From positions 1 to 20,792 of the forward strand of contig DQVJ01000209.1 in the NCBI GenBank assembly GCA_015661795.1: a DNA stretch of 20,792 bases. The letters are read 5' to 3'. The stretch is from Sulfurovum sp. Lineage in GTDB: Bacteria > Campylobacterota > Campylobacteria > Campylobacterales > Sulfurovaceae. The stretch's first letter is position 1. Each line of letters starts with the position of its first letter. The position numbers and the translations under genes were made by a program. The notes under the pieces are model-generated. The model saw only the letters and a list, made by a program, of their open reading frames with translations, was not told the origin of the DNA and ran no database searches. Positions 5,795 to 13,910 of this stretch are shown one piece after another.

Positions 5795-7069
5795 TTAAAG
5801 TGATATCTCATAGGCTGCTATCACTTCATATATCGTTGTCGTTAACTGTTTTAACTCTTTTGGGCTGATAATATAAGGAGGCATAATATATACGAGATTT
5901 AAGAATGGTCTGACCCATACACCCCTCTGTACAAACTCTGGTGTCATAAATAACAAGTCAATATCTTTATGCAACTCCACCACGCCAATAGCACCAAGAA
6001 CACGAACCTCTTTAACTATAGCTAATTTTTCACAGACTTTAAGTTCTTTATTTAACTGTAATTCTATCTTTTGTATGTTTTCTTTCCAAGGTGATGCTAG
6101 GAGTAGATTAAGGCTTGCATTTGCAACAGCACATGCCAATGGGTTTGCCATGAAGGTGGGACCATGCATAAGTATGTTGCCATCTGTCTCTATCCCTTGC
6201 ATCACTTTTTTACTTGCAAGTGTCGCTGCTAGAGACATATAACCACCTGTTAATGCTTTTCCTATACATAATATATCAGGACACACACCTGCATGTTCAT
6301 ACGCAAATAACTTTCCTGTTCGACCAAACCCTGTTGCTATTTCATCTAAAATAAGCAGTACATCAAATGCGTCTGTAAGTTCTCGAACTCTTTTTAAAAA
6401 CATGGGAGAATAGATTCTCATACCTCCTGCACCTTGTACTATGGGTTCTAAAATGACTGCGGCAATTTGTGTGTGGTTTTTTTCTAATGTGTTCTTAAAA
6501 TCTTCTATATAACCTTCATCCCAAACATCCTCAAACATACACATAGGTTCTTCAGCAAAGATATTTTTATGTAACACTTCTTCAAAAGCAGTATGCATCC
6601 CTGTAATAGGGTCACAGACACTCATCGCCCCAAATGTATCCCCATGATAACCCTTTTTAAAGGCAAGTATTTTACTTTTTTGCTTATTCCCCTGTGAACT
6701 GTGGTATTGATATGCCATTTTTAATGCCACTTCCACACTCACACTTCCCGAGTCACTAAAAAAAATATGTTCTAGATTCGCATGGGTTATCTCAAGTAAT
6801 GTTTCTGCCAATTTTATAGCTGGTTCATGTGTCAAACCGCCAAACATAACATGACTCATCTTTGAGACTTGCTCCATCGCTGCTTTATTTAACTCTAGAA
6901 CATTATAGCCATGAATGACCGACCACCATGAGCTCATGCCATCTATTAGCATACTTCCATCTTCCAATTCTAGATACACACCTTTAGCAGACTTTACAAG
7001 ATGCATATCCGCAGAGGGTACCGATGATGCATAGGGGTGCAATATATGTGCTTTATCAAACGCGGTCAT
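5795..7069 (-). CDS. bioA: Adenosylmethionine-8-amino-7-oxononanoate aminotransferase (biotin synthesis)
   Basis: 424 residues from ATG 7069, close to the E. coli enzyme length. This PLP enzyme transfers the amino group of S-adenosylmethionine to KAPA, giving DAPA. The N-terminus 'MTAFDKAHILHPYASS' parallels 'AFD..H.WHPYTS' in BioA. 'DGMSSWWSVIHGYN' (residues 43-56) carries the Trp that separates BioA from other class III aminotransferases. 'KKGYHGDTFGAMSV' has Tyr141-His-Gly-Asp144, 'LILDEIATGFGRTGK' has Asp242 that contacts the PLP ring nitrogen, and 'CIGKALTGGYMSL' has the Schiff-base Lys271. An upstream in-frame start at 7141 would add 24 residues, but a TTTCCA-17-TATACT promoter (7129-7101) lies downstream of it, so 7069 with AAAGAG before it is preferred. 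No other bio gene is nearby. Confidence 0.93.
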   Translation of the reverse strand: MTAFDKAHILHPYASSVPSADMHLVKSAKGVYLELEDGSMLIDGMSSWWSVIHGYNVLELNKAAMEQVSKMSHVMFGGLTHEPAIKLAETLLEITHANLEHIFFSDSGSVSVEVALKMAYQYHSSQGNKQKSKILAFKKGYHGDTFGAMSVCDPITGMHTAFEEVLHKNIFAEEPMCMFEDVWDEGYIEDFKNTLEKNHTQIAAVILEPIVQGAGGMRIYSPMFLKRVRELTDAFDVLLILDEIATGFGRTGKLFAYEHAGVCPDILCIGKALTGGYMSLAATLASKKVMQGIETDGNILMHGPTFMANPLACAVANASLNLLLASPWKENIQKIELQLNKELKVCEKLAIVKEVRVLGAIGVVELHKDIDLLFMTPEFVQRGVWVRPFLNLVYIMPPYIISPKELKQLTTTIYEVIAAYEISL

Positions 7070-7100
7070 AGTAAAACTCTTTTCTAAATTTAATGAGCGA

Positions 7101-7129
7101 AGTATACAACAAAATTGATATAATGGAAA
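7101..7129 (-). promoter_or_regulatory. Promoter of bioA
   Basis: The minus strand carries TTTCCA (7129-7124), a 17-base spacer and TATACT (7106-7101), predicting a transcript start near 7094 and a leader of about 25 bases before ATG 7069. It lies inside the longer open frame that begins at 7141 and argues against that longer start. Confidence 0.55.
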
Positions 7130-7177
7130 TACAGAGCACATAACGCATCAATCGCCAAGCAAATAACAACCATTATT

Positions 7178-7924
7178 TCATTTAACCCTTACCGCTGTAA
7201 TATCTCCAAAAAATATTACATCTTTTAACACTGCTTTATTTGTAATACCATCTTCTGCAATACCCAACATCAACCTACCCTCCTTACTTGAGAAAATCTT
7301 TTGATGGATAATAGCAGTCGCATACCAAGCGGAGTCTGCTCCTAAGTCTTTTTTGTACTGTTTTAATGCATTATTGTCTGGAATGATGACTGTCACTTTT
7401 CCTTGTTGACGTTCAGCTCCTACGGCTTTAAATACATATGTTTGTTCTTTTCTTTTCTCTTTAATACTTGTATTTAGATTGAAATATAGGGTCAATAAAT
7501 CGTTTTTTGTATAATAGCCCAGTGTTGTATTTTCTTCAGAAACCAGTTTTCCTTTTTTATATTTTCTATATGTTTTTAAAACCCTCTTTCGCCTATGATC
7601 TACTTTATACTCCTTAGAAACAACCGTAGAGCCGTGTGTCTTAGTCACTTTATACACATCACTCACCATCAAACCTTTTTCCATATGCCCCTTTGACAGA
7701 TGATGTTCTTTGCGTCCTCCACTTAGTACTTTAGCCAAACCTGTTGATGCCAATTCCATATCTATCGTATATGACTGTTTATTTTTTGTAAGTACGGCAT
7801 TTGCTATACCTACTTTTCCTAAAATGCCATAACTCACATCAAAGTTTACGATGATTTTTTGTGCATACACACCAGTATTAAGAAAAAATACAGTTCCTAT
7901 AAGGACTAAAATTTTTTTTACCAT
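7178..7924 (-). CDS. Periplasmic DUF3108-type protein of unknown function
   Basis: 248 residues. The signal peptide 'VKKILVLIGTVFFLNTGVYAQ' has a probable cleavage after Val-Tyr-Ala. The rest is polar and beta-rich ('IIVNFDVSYGILGKVGIANAVLTKNKQSYTIDM') with repeated strands and a basic middle (HRRKRVLKTYRKYKKGK). It ends 'AVLKDVIFFGDITAVRVK'. The overall pattern, an exported protein starting with 'F.V.YG.LGKVG.A' and measuring about 240 residues, fits the DUF3108 family, whose role is not established. The start has AAAGGATG eight bases upstream. The gene is transcribed towards bioA (the gap to the bioA start is about 108 bases, holding the bioA promoter) and divergently from mscS, with which it shares a 69-base promoter region. 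Confidence 0.75.
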   Translation of the reverse strand: MVKKILVLIGTVFFLNTGVYAQKIIVNFDVSYGILGKVGIANAVLTKNKQSYTIDMELASTGLAKVLSGGRKEHHLSKGHMEKGLMVSDVYKVTKTHGSTVVSKEYKVDHRRKRVLKTYRKYKKGKLVSEENTTLGYYTKNDLLTLYFNLNTSIKEKRKEQTYVFKAVGAERQQGKVTVIIPDNNALKQYKKDLGADSAWYATAIIHQKIFSSKEGRLMLGIAEDGITNKAVLKDVIFFGDITAVRVK

Positions 7925-7955
7925 TGTTACATCCTTTATTGAATCAAATTTTACT

Positions 7956-7961
7956 ATAATA
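7956..7961 (+). promoter_or_regulatory. Probable -10 box for mscS in the divergent region
   Basis: TATAAT lies 32 bases before the mscS ATG. The 69-base gap (7925-7993) must also hold the promoter of the divergent DUF3108-type gene, for which TATTAT/TAAAAT boxes on the minus strand overlap the same place. No clear -35 element is visible. Confidence 0.45.
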
Positions 7962-7993
7962 CTGTGAATAAAATGTGAAGGATTGCAACAACA

Positions 7994-9169
7994 ATGTCAA
8001 TAAACTCCATAGACGACCTCAACACCAGTGAAGCATTAGATGTATTATCCGACATGGATATGGGTTTGGCCACACTTGTGCAAAGTGCATTGCGCCCTGT
8101 TTATGACACATTTCCCATCCTTGCTAAAACGTTTTTAGGTGTACCCTTGGCTAATTTACTCGCCGCTATCCTTGTATTTATATTTTTTTTAGCATTAAGA
8201 CATTTCTTTACTAAAGTAATCTCTGTTTTCCTCCAAAAAACTGCAAAATATACAGATACCTATTACGATGACAAAATAATCTCTGCCCTAAAAGGCCCTA
8301 TAAGTTTTGCGTTTATCCTCATTGGGAGTCATCTTTTCTTTCTGCTTACATTTAGTGACACGATATTTGTTAGAAATATTCTCAGTTCTTTGGTCGTCTA
8401 TACCGCCTTTTGGGCTATTATCGCCATTGTAGGAGCACTGCGTGGTCTCTTCCATCAAACAACTGCAAAGTTCAATCCTGACTTGGCGAAAGAAATGGGT
8501 AATTTCATTTTACAAATCATCAAAATCCTTATAGGCGGCATAGGACTTGGGGCGATTTTACAGGTATGGGGTATCAATGTTACTGCACTTATTGCTTCTT
8601 TAGGTCTTGGTGGTCTTGCTTTTGCTCTGGCTGCTAAAGATACTGCATCCAACCTTTTTGCATCTTTTGCTCTTCTTGCAGATAAGTCTATACGCATAGG
8701 AGAATGGATAAAAGTTGATGGTGTCGAGGGCACAGTAGAAGACATAGGTATGAGAACCACTAAAATACGTTCCTTTCAAAAATCACTTATCACAGTACCT
8801 AACCAAATCATCGCAAATAACCCTATAGAAAATTTTTCTCGTAGAGGTATTCGCCGTATCAAGATGCGTATTGGGTTAACCTATTCTAGCTCAGGTGAGC
8901 AGGTTCAAACAATTGTTGATGAGATAAAATATATGTTACACAGCCACAATGGAATCTCTAGGAAAGATACTCTTTTGGTAAACTTTGAATCTTTTGGTGA
9001 TTCTGCACTCAATATTTTTATCTATACCTTCACGTCTACTGCCAACTGGGAAAAATATTTAGAGATACGAGAAGATGTACACTTCAAAATTATGCAAATT
9101 GTAGAAGAGCACCATGCAAGTTTTGCTTTTCCATCACAGTCAATATATGTGGAACAATTACCTTCTTAA
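7994..9169 (+). CDS. mscS: MscS-family mechanosensitive channel
   Basis: 391 residues, larger than E. coli MscS (286). An N-terminal region of about 50 residues precedes the first clear membrane helix (about 51-70, 'PLANLLAAILVFIFFLALRH'). Further helices follow at about 103-120, 128-150 and 170-190. The pore helix is the highly typical 'LIASLGLGGLAFALAAKDTA' (about 199-218), rich in alternating Gly and Ala. It is followed by the beta domain 'IRIGEWIKVDGVEGTVEDIG' and 'RSFQKSLITVPNQ', then the cytoplasmic alpha/beta vestibule. It opens under membrane tension to release solutes after hypo-osmotic shock. The number of extra helices suggests a five-helix MscS-like subtype. The ATG has GAAGGA about 11 bases upstream, a little far. 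Upstream is a divergent gene; der follows after 74 bases. Confidence 0.92.
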   Translation: MSINSIDDLNTSEALDVLSDMDMGLATLVQSALRPVYDTFPILAKTFLGVPLANLLAAILVFIFFLALRHFFTKVISVFLQKTAKYTDTYYDDKIISALKGPISFAFILIGSHLFFLLTFSDTIFVRNILSSLVVYTAFWAIIAIVGALRGLFHQTTAKFNPDLAKEMGNFILQIIKILIGGIGLGAILQVWGINVTALIASLGLGGLAFALAAKDTASNLFASFALLADKSIRIGEWIKVDGVEGTVEDIGMRTTKIRSFQKSLITVPNQIIANNPIENFSRRGIRRIKMRIGLTYSSSGEQVQTIVDEIKYMLHSHNGISRKDTLLVNFESFGDSALNIFIYTFTSTANWEKYLEIREDVHFKIMQIVEEHHASFAFPSQSIYVEQLPS

Positions 9170-9176
9170 AATATGT

Positions 9177-9182
9177 TATAAT
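9177..9182 (+). promoter_or_regulatory. Probable -10 box for der
   Basis: TATAAT lies just after the mscS stop codon and predicts a transcript start near 9189, giving a leader of about 55 bases that contains the hairpin at 9206-9224. No convincing -35 sequence is visible within the end of mscS. Confidence 0.45.
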
Positions 9183-9205
9183 TCCAATACTAAAATACTA
9201 TCTAC

Positions 9206-9224
9206 ATTCCTCTTACCGAGGAAT
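9206..9224 (+). promoter_or_regulatory. Hairpin in the der leader enclosing a GAGGA
   Basis: ATTCCTC (9206-9212) and GAGGAAT (9218-9224) pair perfectly around a 5-base loop (TTACC). The right arm holds GAGGA, a good Shine-Dalgarno sequence, but it is 21 bases from the der ATG and therefore too far to serve it. It is 7 bases before a TTG at 9230. It could be a structural leader element or control a tiny reading frame. Confidence 0.4.
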
Positions 9225-9243
9225 ATCTATTGAAAGAAAATAA

Positions 9244-10668
9244 ATGCAAGAACAATCTTTACCAAATCTTAAAAAAGTAGCCATCGTAGGACGTCCCAAT
9301 GTTGGGAAAAGTTCTCTGTTTAACCGTTTGGCAAGACAAAGAGATGCCATCACCTCAGATATGTCAGGAACAACCAGAGACATTAAAAAACGTGTGGTAA
9401 CCATCTCTGAGAACCGTGAATTTGAAGTACTGGATACAGGTGGTATAGACTACTCTTCGGAGCTATTTACTAAAGTAGCAGAGTTTTCACTTCGTGCAGC
9501 TCAAGAAGCAGACATTATCATCTATATGGTTGATGGAAAAACCATACCCGCTGAAGAAGACAAAGAACTCTTTTATAAACTCCAAGAGATGCACAAACCT
9601 TTAGCACTTGTCGTAAACAAGATTGACAATGACAAAGAAGAAGAACGCTACTGGGAGTTTTTAGAATTTGGAGCAGATGCTACTTTTCCTATGTCTGTGA
9701 GTCATAACCGTTATTTTAATGACTTTTATGCATGGATGGAAGAGCATATACCTTCACCAAAAGTAGAAGAGGAACTTGTTCTAAAAGAAGATAAAGAGAT
9801 AGATCCTTTTTCCCAAATAGTAGAACAGGTACATGCAAGTTATGAAGAAAAAGTGGATAATAAAATTCAAGTAGCTATCATAGGGCGTGTGAATACGGGA
9901 AAATCTTCACTTCTGAATGCTTTACTCGGTGTTGAACGTTCCGTAGTCTCTGATGTTGCTGGAACTACCATTGATCCTATAGACGAAACGATAGAATATC
10001 GTGACCATGAAATAACTTTTATTGACACAGCAGGGATTCGTAAACGTTCTAAAATTGTGGGGATAGAAAAATATGCACTTACCCGCACAACAGAACTACT
10101 CAAAAAAGCGAACCTTGTCATACTTATGCTGGATTCCACCACACAAATATCTGAACTAGACGAAAGAGTTGCAGGGCTTATAGAAGAGTATAAACTGGCA
10201 TGTCTCATAGTGCTTAACAAATGGGACATAAAAGATAACAGAAGCTATGAAGAAGTTGTTGATGATGTACGTGATGAACTTAAATTCTTACACTATGCAC
10301 CATTTTTAACCATCTCTGCAAAAACGGGCTTACGTGTAGACAAAATACTAGACCATATCGTAGATATCTACAAACGCTACACATTTCGTATCCCTACTTC
10401 TGAACTTAACGATACCTTACGTGCAGCGATACGTCGCCACCATGTACCCTCTCATAATGGTGCCATTGTTAACATCAAATTTGCTACACAATATGAAACA
10501 AAACCTCCAAAAATAGCCCTAATCACTAACCGGCCTGAGTTCTTACACTTTTCATATATAAGATATTTGGCAAACTTTTTTAGAAGTAAGTTTGACTTTG
10601 AAGGTGTGCCTTTAGACATCGTAGCACGTAAACGGGGTCAACGTTTTGATGAAGAAGATGTATTTTAA
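9244..10668 (+). CDS. der: Ribosome-assembly GTPase Der (EngA)
   Basis: 474 residues with the unique double-GTPase plan of Der. G domain 1 has 'GRPNVGKSS' (16-24), 'SGTTRD', 'DTGG' and 'NKID'. After a charged acidic linker (about 175-205), G domain 2 has 'GRVNTGKSS' (about 213-221), 'AGTTIDPID', 'DTAGIRKRSK' and 'NKWD'. A C-terminal KH-like RNA-binding domain follows ('TLRAAIRRHHVP', 'FLHFSYIRYLANFFRSKFDFEGVP'). The protein acts in maturation of the 50S subunit in the cytoplasm and is normally essential. The second P-loop has N-T-G-K where N-V-G-K is usual, a mild change. The ribosome site before ATG 9244 is weak (purine-rich AAAGAAAATAA). Length is normal. It stands between mscS and trpS on the same strand. 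Confidence 0.96.
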   Translation: MQEQSLPNLKKVAIVGRPNVGKSSLFNRLARQRDAITSDMSGTTRDIKKRVVTISENREFEVLDTGGIDYSSELFTKVAEFSLRAAQEADIIIYMVDGKTIPAEEDKELFYKLQEMHKPLALVVNKIDNDKEEERYWEFLEFGADATFPMSVSHNRYFNDFYAWMEEHIPSPKVEEELVLKEDKEIDPFSQIVEQVHASYEEKVDNKIQVAIIGRVNTGKSSLLNALLGVERSVVSDVAGTTIDPIDETIEYRDHEITFIDTAGIRKRSKIVGIEKYALTRTTELLKKANLVILMLDSTTQISELDERVAGLIEEYKLACLIVLNKWDIKDNRSYEEVVDDVRDELKFLHYAPFLTISAKTGLRVDKILDHIVDIYKRYTFRIPTSELNDTLRAAIRRHHVPSHNGAIVNIKFATQYETKPPKIALITNRPEFLHFSYIRYLANFFRSKFDFEGVPLDIVARKRGQRFDEEDVF

Positions 10669-10692
10669 CAGTTCATCTCAATACTAACTTGA

Positions 10693-10698
10693 TATAAT
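10693..10698 (+). promoter_or_regulatory. Probable -10 box for trpS
   Basis: TATAAT sits in the 55-base der-trpS gap, with a predicted start near 10705. It is followed by AGGA seven bases before the trpS ATG. The base composition upstream offers no good -35 hexamer. Confidence 0.5.
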
Positions 10699-10723
10699 CT
10701 CAAAAATATTTTAGGAATTTAAC

Positions 10724-11683
10724 ATGCGTGTACTCACAGGAATCCAGGCTTCAGGAAAACTTCATATTGGTAATTATTTTGGTGCGATGAAACCTATGGT
10801 AGAACTTCAAGAAGAACATGAGCTTTTTACTTTTATAGCCAACTATCATTCGCTAACCACCTCTAAAGATGCAGCAACTCTCAAACAGTATACTATGGAT
10901 GCTGCTGTTGACTATCTTTCTTCGGGTATTAACCCTGAAAAGACAACATTTTGGATACAAAGCCACGTACCAGAAGTACTTGAACTCTACTGGGTACTTT
11001 CCAAGTTTACTCCTATGGGTCTACTCGAACGTGCACATTCCTACAAAGACAAAGTAGCAAAAGGTATCTCGGCAAACCATGCACTCTTTTCTTACCCTGT
11101 ACTCATGGCAGCAGACATACTCATGTTAGATACTCAAATAGTTCCTGTAGGCAAAGATCAGATTCAACATGTTGAAATGACACGAGATATTGCTATAAAA
11201 TTTAACAATGAATATGGAGACATCTTTGTTCTTCCAGAACATCAGGTGCAGACAGAGATAGCTACTATCCCAGGAATTGATGGACAAAAAATGTCTAAAA
11301 GCTATGGCAATGCTATCGATCTGTTTATGGAAGAAAAAGCTTTGCAAAAAAGATGTAATAAAATTATTTCTTCCTCTACTCCACTGGGAGAACCTTTAGA
11401 GTGGGAAGATGATAATATTTTTGCACTTGCCTCACTCTTTTTAGACAACAGAGAAAAACTGGAACTTCAGGTACGCTACCAAAGTGGAAAAGAAGGCTAT
11501 GGTCACTTTAAAAAATATCTTAAAGAACTCATTTGGGAAGAACTTGCTGAAGCTAGAGAAAAACGTGAATACTACTTAAACCATATGGATGAAGTCAATG
11601 ATATATTGGCTATGGGCGCAAAGAAAGCACAAGCTATAGCACAAGTTAAAATGACAAAAGTAAAAGAGGCTATTGGCTTATAA
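10724..11683 (+). CDS. trpS: Tryptophanyl-tRNA synthetase
   Basis: 319 residues, within the normal bacterial TrpRS range. It activates tryptophan with ATP and charges tRNA-Trp. The class I signature HIGH appears as 'GKLHIGNYFGAM' (residues 11-22), and the KMSKS loop as 'GQKMSKSYGNAIDLF' near 189-193. Between these, 'FWIQSHVPEVLELYWVLSKF', 'YKDKVAKGISANHALFSYPVLMAADILMLDTQIVPVGKDQIQHVEMTRDIA' matches the conserved tryptophan-pocket segments of the bacterial enzyme. The start ATG has AGGA seven bases upstream. The stop TAA (11681-11683) forms part of a TTATAA palindrome shared with the convergent murI stop codon, so the two genes overlap by six bases. Confidence 0.96.
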   Translation: MRVLTGIQASGKLHIGNYFGAMKPMVELQEEHELFTFIANYHSLTTSKDAATLKQYTMDAAVDYLSSGINPEKTTFWIQSHVPEVLELYWVLSKFTPMGLLERAHSYKDKVAKGISANHALFSYPVLMAADILMLDTQIVPVGKDQIQHVEMTRDIAIKFNNEYGDIFVLPEHQVQTEIATIPGIDGQKMSKSYGNAIDLFMEEKALQKRCNKIISSSTPLGEPLEWEDDNIFALASLFLDNREKLELQVRYQSGKEGYGHFKKYLKELIWEELAEAREKREYYLNHMDEVNDILAMGAKKAQAIAQVKMTKVKEAIGL

Positions 11684-12463
11684 AGAAATAAGATGCACCG
11701 TTTCAGTCATATCAAGCATACTCCTCATGCACTCTGTATTGATACTACCTGTTGTGTAAAGTATGATATTTAGACTACCTTCATTCACATGTCCACTTTT
11801 TTCACCTAAAGATAGCAAATGTTTGGCAATAGCCTCTCCAGTATGGATCAGCTTAACTCCATCCTGCATCAGTTCTTGAATCACTTCTGATGCCAAAGGG
11901 TAATGTGTACAACCTAAAACTATGGTATCTACATTATTTTTTTTCATCGGATGTAACCAAGCCATTAACATCTCTTTTGTTTTATCTGTATCCAGTGCAC
12001 CTTTTTCTATCTGCTCAACCAAGCCAGGACAAGCCTGCTCATATAGTGTAATATGTTTAGGGGTAGAAAGCCTGTTGACAAGTTGTTGATATTTATCACC
12101 TTGCAGTGTGGTTGGTGTAGCAAGTACCCCTATATTACCCGTACTTGTTTGTGATATAGCAGGTTTTATCCCTGGCTCTGTACCAATAATAATCATTTCT
12201 GGGTAGCGCTCACGCAAGATTTTGATAGACGCAGAAGTTGCCGTATTACAGGCGATAATAAGTGCATCTATTTGATGTGTCTCAATAAAATGTTGTGTAA
12301 TATCTAAAGAAAATTGTAATATCTGTTCAGAAGTTTTTTCACCATAAGGTGCATTTTTTGTATCTGCTATATAAAAAAGTTCGGCACCTTGAATGACTTT
12401 CTTAAGTGCTTGAACAACAGTCAGACCACCTAATCCAGAATCAAATACGCCAATTTTTAACAT
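11678..12463 (-). CDS. murI: Glutamate racemase
   Basis: 261 residues, full length. It supplies D-glutamate for peptidoglycan by cofactor-independent deprotonation and reprotonation. The family motifs are 'GVFDSGLGGLTV' at the N-terminus, 'YIADTKNAPYGEK', 'ALIIACNTATSAS' with catalytic Cys72, and 'IVLGCTHYPL' with the second catalytic Cys185. Its ATG lies six bases after the rho stop codon, with CCTAT-type spacing and the ribosome site inside the end of rho, so rho and murI are probably cotranscribed. The same pair is adjacent in Helicobacter pylori as I recall it. The 3' end overlaps convergent trpS by six bases with no room for an intrinsic terminator. Confidence 0.95.
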   Translation of the reverse strand: MLKIGVFDSGLGGLTVVQALKKVIQGAELFYIADTKNAPYGEKTSEQILQFSLDITQHFIETHQIDALIIACNTATSASIKILRERYPEMIIIGTEPGIKPAISQTSTGNIGVLATPTTLQGDKYQQLVNRLSTPKHITLYEQACPGLVEQIEKGALDTDKTKEMLMAWLHPMKKNNVDTIVLGCTHYPLASEVIQELMQDGVKLIHTGEAIAKHLLSLGEKSGHVNEGSLNIILYTTGSINTECMRSMLDMTETVHLISL

Positions 12464-12469
12464 TATCTC

Positions 12470-13795
12470 CTATGCACCCTCATTCATAATAGAAAGGAAT
12501 TCTTCATTTGTTTTGGTTTTCATCATTTTAGAGAAAAGGAATTTCAGTCCTTCTACCTCTTCCATGTTTTGCATCGCATTACGTAAGGCCCATACTTTTT
12601 GAAGTGTCTCTGGTGTGACCATAAGTTCTTCTTTTCTTGTTCCTGATTTCGTAACATCTATCGCAGGATAGATACGTCTTTCAGACACATGTCGAGAAAG
12701 GATTACTTCTGAGTTACCCGTACCCTTGAATTCTTCAAAGATGACCTCATCCATACGAGAACCTGTATCTATCAGTGCTGTAGCTATAATGGTTAAAGAC
12801 CCACCATGTTCGATGTTTCTAGCTGCTCCAAAAAAACGTTTCGGTTTATGTAAAGCATTGGCATCTACTCCCCCTGAAAGTACTTTCCCTGAACTAGGGG
12901 TCACTGTATTATATGCACGCGCAAGCCTAGTAATAGAGTCAAGCAAGATAATAACATCTTTACCCATCTCCACACGCCTTTTGGCTTTTTCTATCACCAT
13001 TTCTGCGGTACGTACATGGTTTTGGGCAGGAAGATCAAAAGTAGAAGCATATACTTCACCTTTTACTGAGCGTTGCATATCTGTCACTTCTTCTGGTCTT
13101 TCATCGACAAGTAGTACCATAAGTGAGGCTTCTGGATTATTATAAGTGATACCATGTGCAAGTTCTTTAAGAAGTTCTGTTTTACCTGTTCTTGGAGGTG
13201 CTACAATAAGTGCTCTTTGCCCTTTTCCTATCGGAGAAAAAAGGTCAAGTACACGTCCTGTCATTTTCATCGGGTTATATTCAAGCTTGAGCTGTTCAGA
13301 AGCATATAGAGGTGTAAGATTATCAAAAAGAGGTCTTTGTTTTGATTTTTCAGGTGGTAAATAATTGATAGCTTCTATCTTTAGTAGTGCATAATATTTC
13401 TCTTGATCTTTAGGAGAACGTACTTGACCTGTAACGATATCTCCATTACGTAAGGCAAACCGTTTTACCTGTGTACCACTGACATAGGTGTCATTGCTAG
13501 AGTTTGCAAAGTTTCCATCTATAGAACGCAAAAACCCATAACCATCATTCATAATCTCTAAAATACCCGTATAAAGGATGAACCCACCCTGAGATACTTG
13601 AGATTTTAAAATTTCAAATATAAGATCTTTTCTTTGAAATTCATTAGGATTTTCAACTTTAACTTCTTTTGCAATTTCAACAAGTTGTGTCAGGGGGAGT
13701 TGTTGAAGATCTTCAATTTTATGTCCGTTTACGGGTACGTGGGTTCTGTTTTTTCTATTGGCATTGTTGCCAGAAGATTTTTTAGTGTCGCTCAT
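12470..13795 (-). CDS. rho: Transcription termination factor Rho
   Basis: 441 residues. Rho is a homohexameric RNA helicase that terminates untranslated transcripts. After a short, Lys/Asn-rich start (residues 1-20) comes the helical N-terminal domain ('LPLTQLVEIAKEVKVENPNE'). A cold-shock-like RNA-binding fold follows ('GILEIMNDGYGFLRS', 'YVSGTQVKRFALRNGDIVTG'). The ATPase core has Walker A 'APPRTGKTELLKEL' (199-212), 'VLLVDERPEEVTDMQRSV' , the Walker B strand with 'DVIILLDSITRLARAYN', the Q/R-loop region 'SGKVLSGGVDANALHKPKRFFGAARN' and the arginine-finger region 'LSRHVSERRIYPAID'. No insertion domain is present. AGAGGA lies five bases before the ATG. A near-consensus promoter and a leader hairpin lie upstream; murI follows six bases downstream. 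Confidence 0.97.
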   Translation of the reverse strand: MSDTKKSSGNNANRKNRTHVPVNGHKIEDLQQLPLTQLVEIAKEVKVENPNEFQRKDLIFEILKSQVSQGGFILYTGILEIMNDGYGFLRSIDGNFANSSNDTYVSGTQVKRFALRNGDIVTGQVRSPKDQEKYYALLKIEAINYLPPEKSKQRPLFDNLTPLYASEQLKLEYNPMKMTGRVLDLFSPIGKGQRALIVAPPRTGKTELLKELAHGITYNNPEASLMVLLVDERPEEVTDMQRSVKGEVYASTFDLPAQNHVRTAEMVIEKAKRRVEMGKDVIILLDSITRLARAYNTVTPSSGKVLSGGVDANALHKPKRFFGAARNIEHGGSLTIIATALIDTGSRMDEVIFEEFKGTGNSEVILSRHVSERRIYPAIDVTKSGTRKEELMVTPETLQKVWALRNAMQNMEEVEGLKFLFSKMMKTKTNEEFLSIMNEGA

Positions 13796-13836
13796 ATGTC
13801 CTCTTGTTTTCAGGGTTAAGATGTCTGTAGATTTTT

Positions 13837-13863
13837 ATACCATACTATGTTAGTTTATGGTAT
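13837..13863 (-). promoter_or_regulatory. Hairpin at the 5' end of the rho leader
   Basis: ATACCATA (13837-13844) and TATGGTAT (13856-13863) are exact reverse complements around an 11-base loop. With the predicted transcript start near 13868, the stem would begin about five bases into the rho mRNA and end about 40 bases before the start codon. No U tract follows, so it is not an intrinsic terminator. It may stabilise the mRNA or take part in rho autoregulation. Confidence 0.5.
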
Positions 13864-13874
13864 GTAGTGACGTA

Positions 13875-13903
13875 ATTATATTCCTTTTTAGCTGAAAAGT
13901 CAA
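13875..13903 (-). promoter_or_regulatory. Near-consensus sigma-70 promoter of rho
   Basis: The minus strand reads TTGACT (13903-13898), exactly 17 bases, then TATAAT (13880-13875). This is five of six and six of six matches to the housekeeping consensus at ideal spacing, and the best promoter I see in the window. It starts eight bases past the stop codon of the membrane-protein gene upstream and gives a leader of about 73 bases for rho. Confidence 0.75.
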
Positions 13904-13910
13904 ATATAAC

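Noticed and set aside
9867..10229. 120-codon open frame on the minus strand inside der
   Set aside because: Antisense to the second GTPase domain of Der; its product is low-complexity Ser/Ile-rich and unlike any protein I know.
12726..13145. 139-codon open frame on the plus strand, antisense to rho
   Set aside because: It lies wholly within the strongly conserved rho coding region, has no ribosome site, and its Ser/Thr/Pro-rich product looks like the complement of the real gene.
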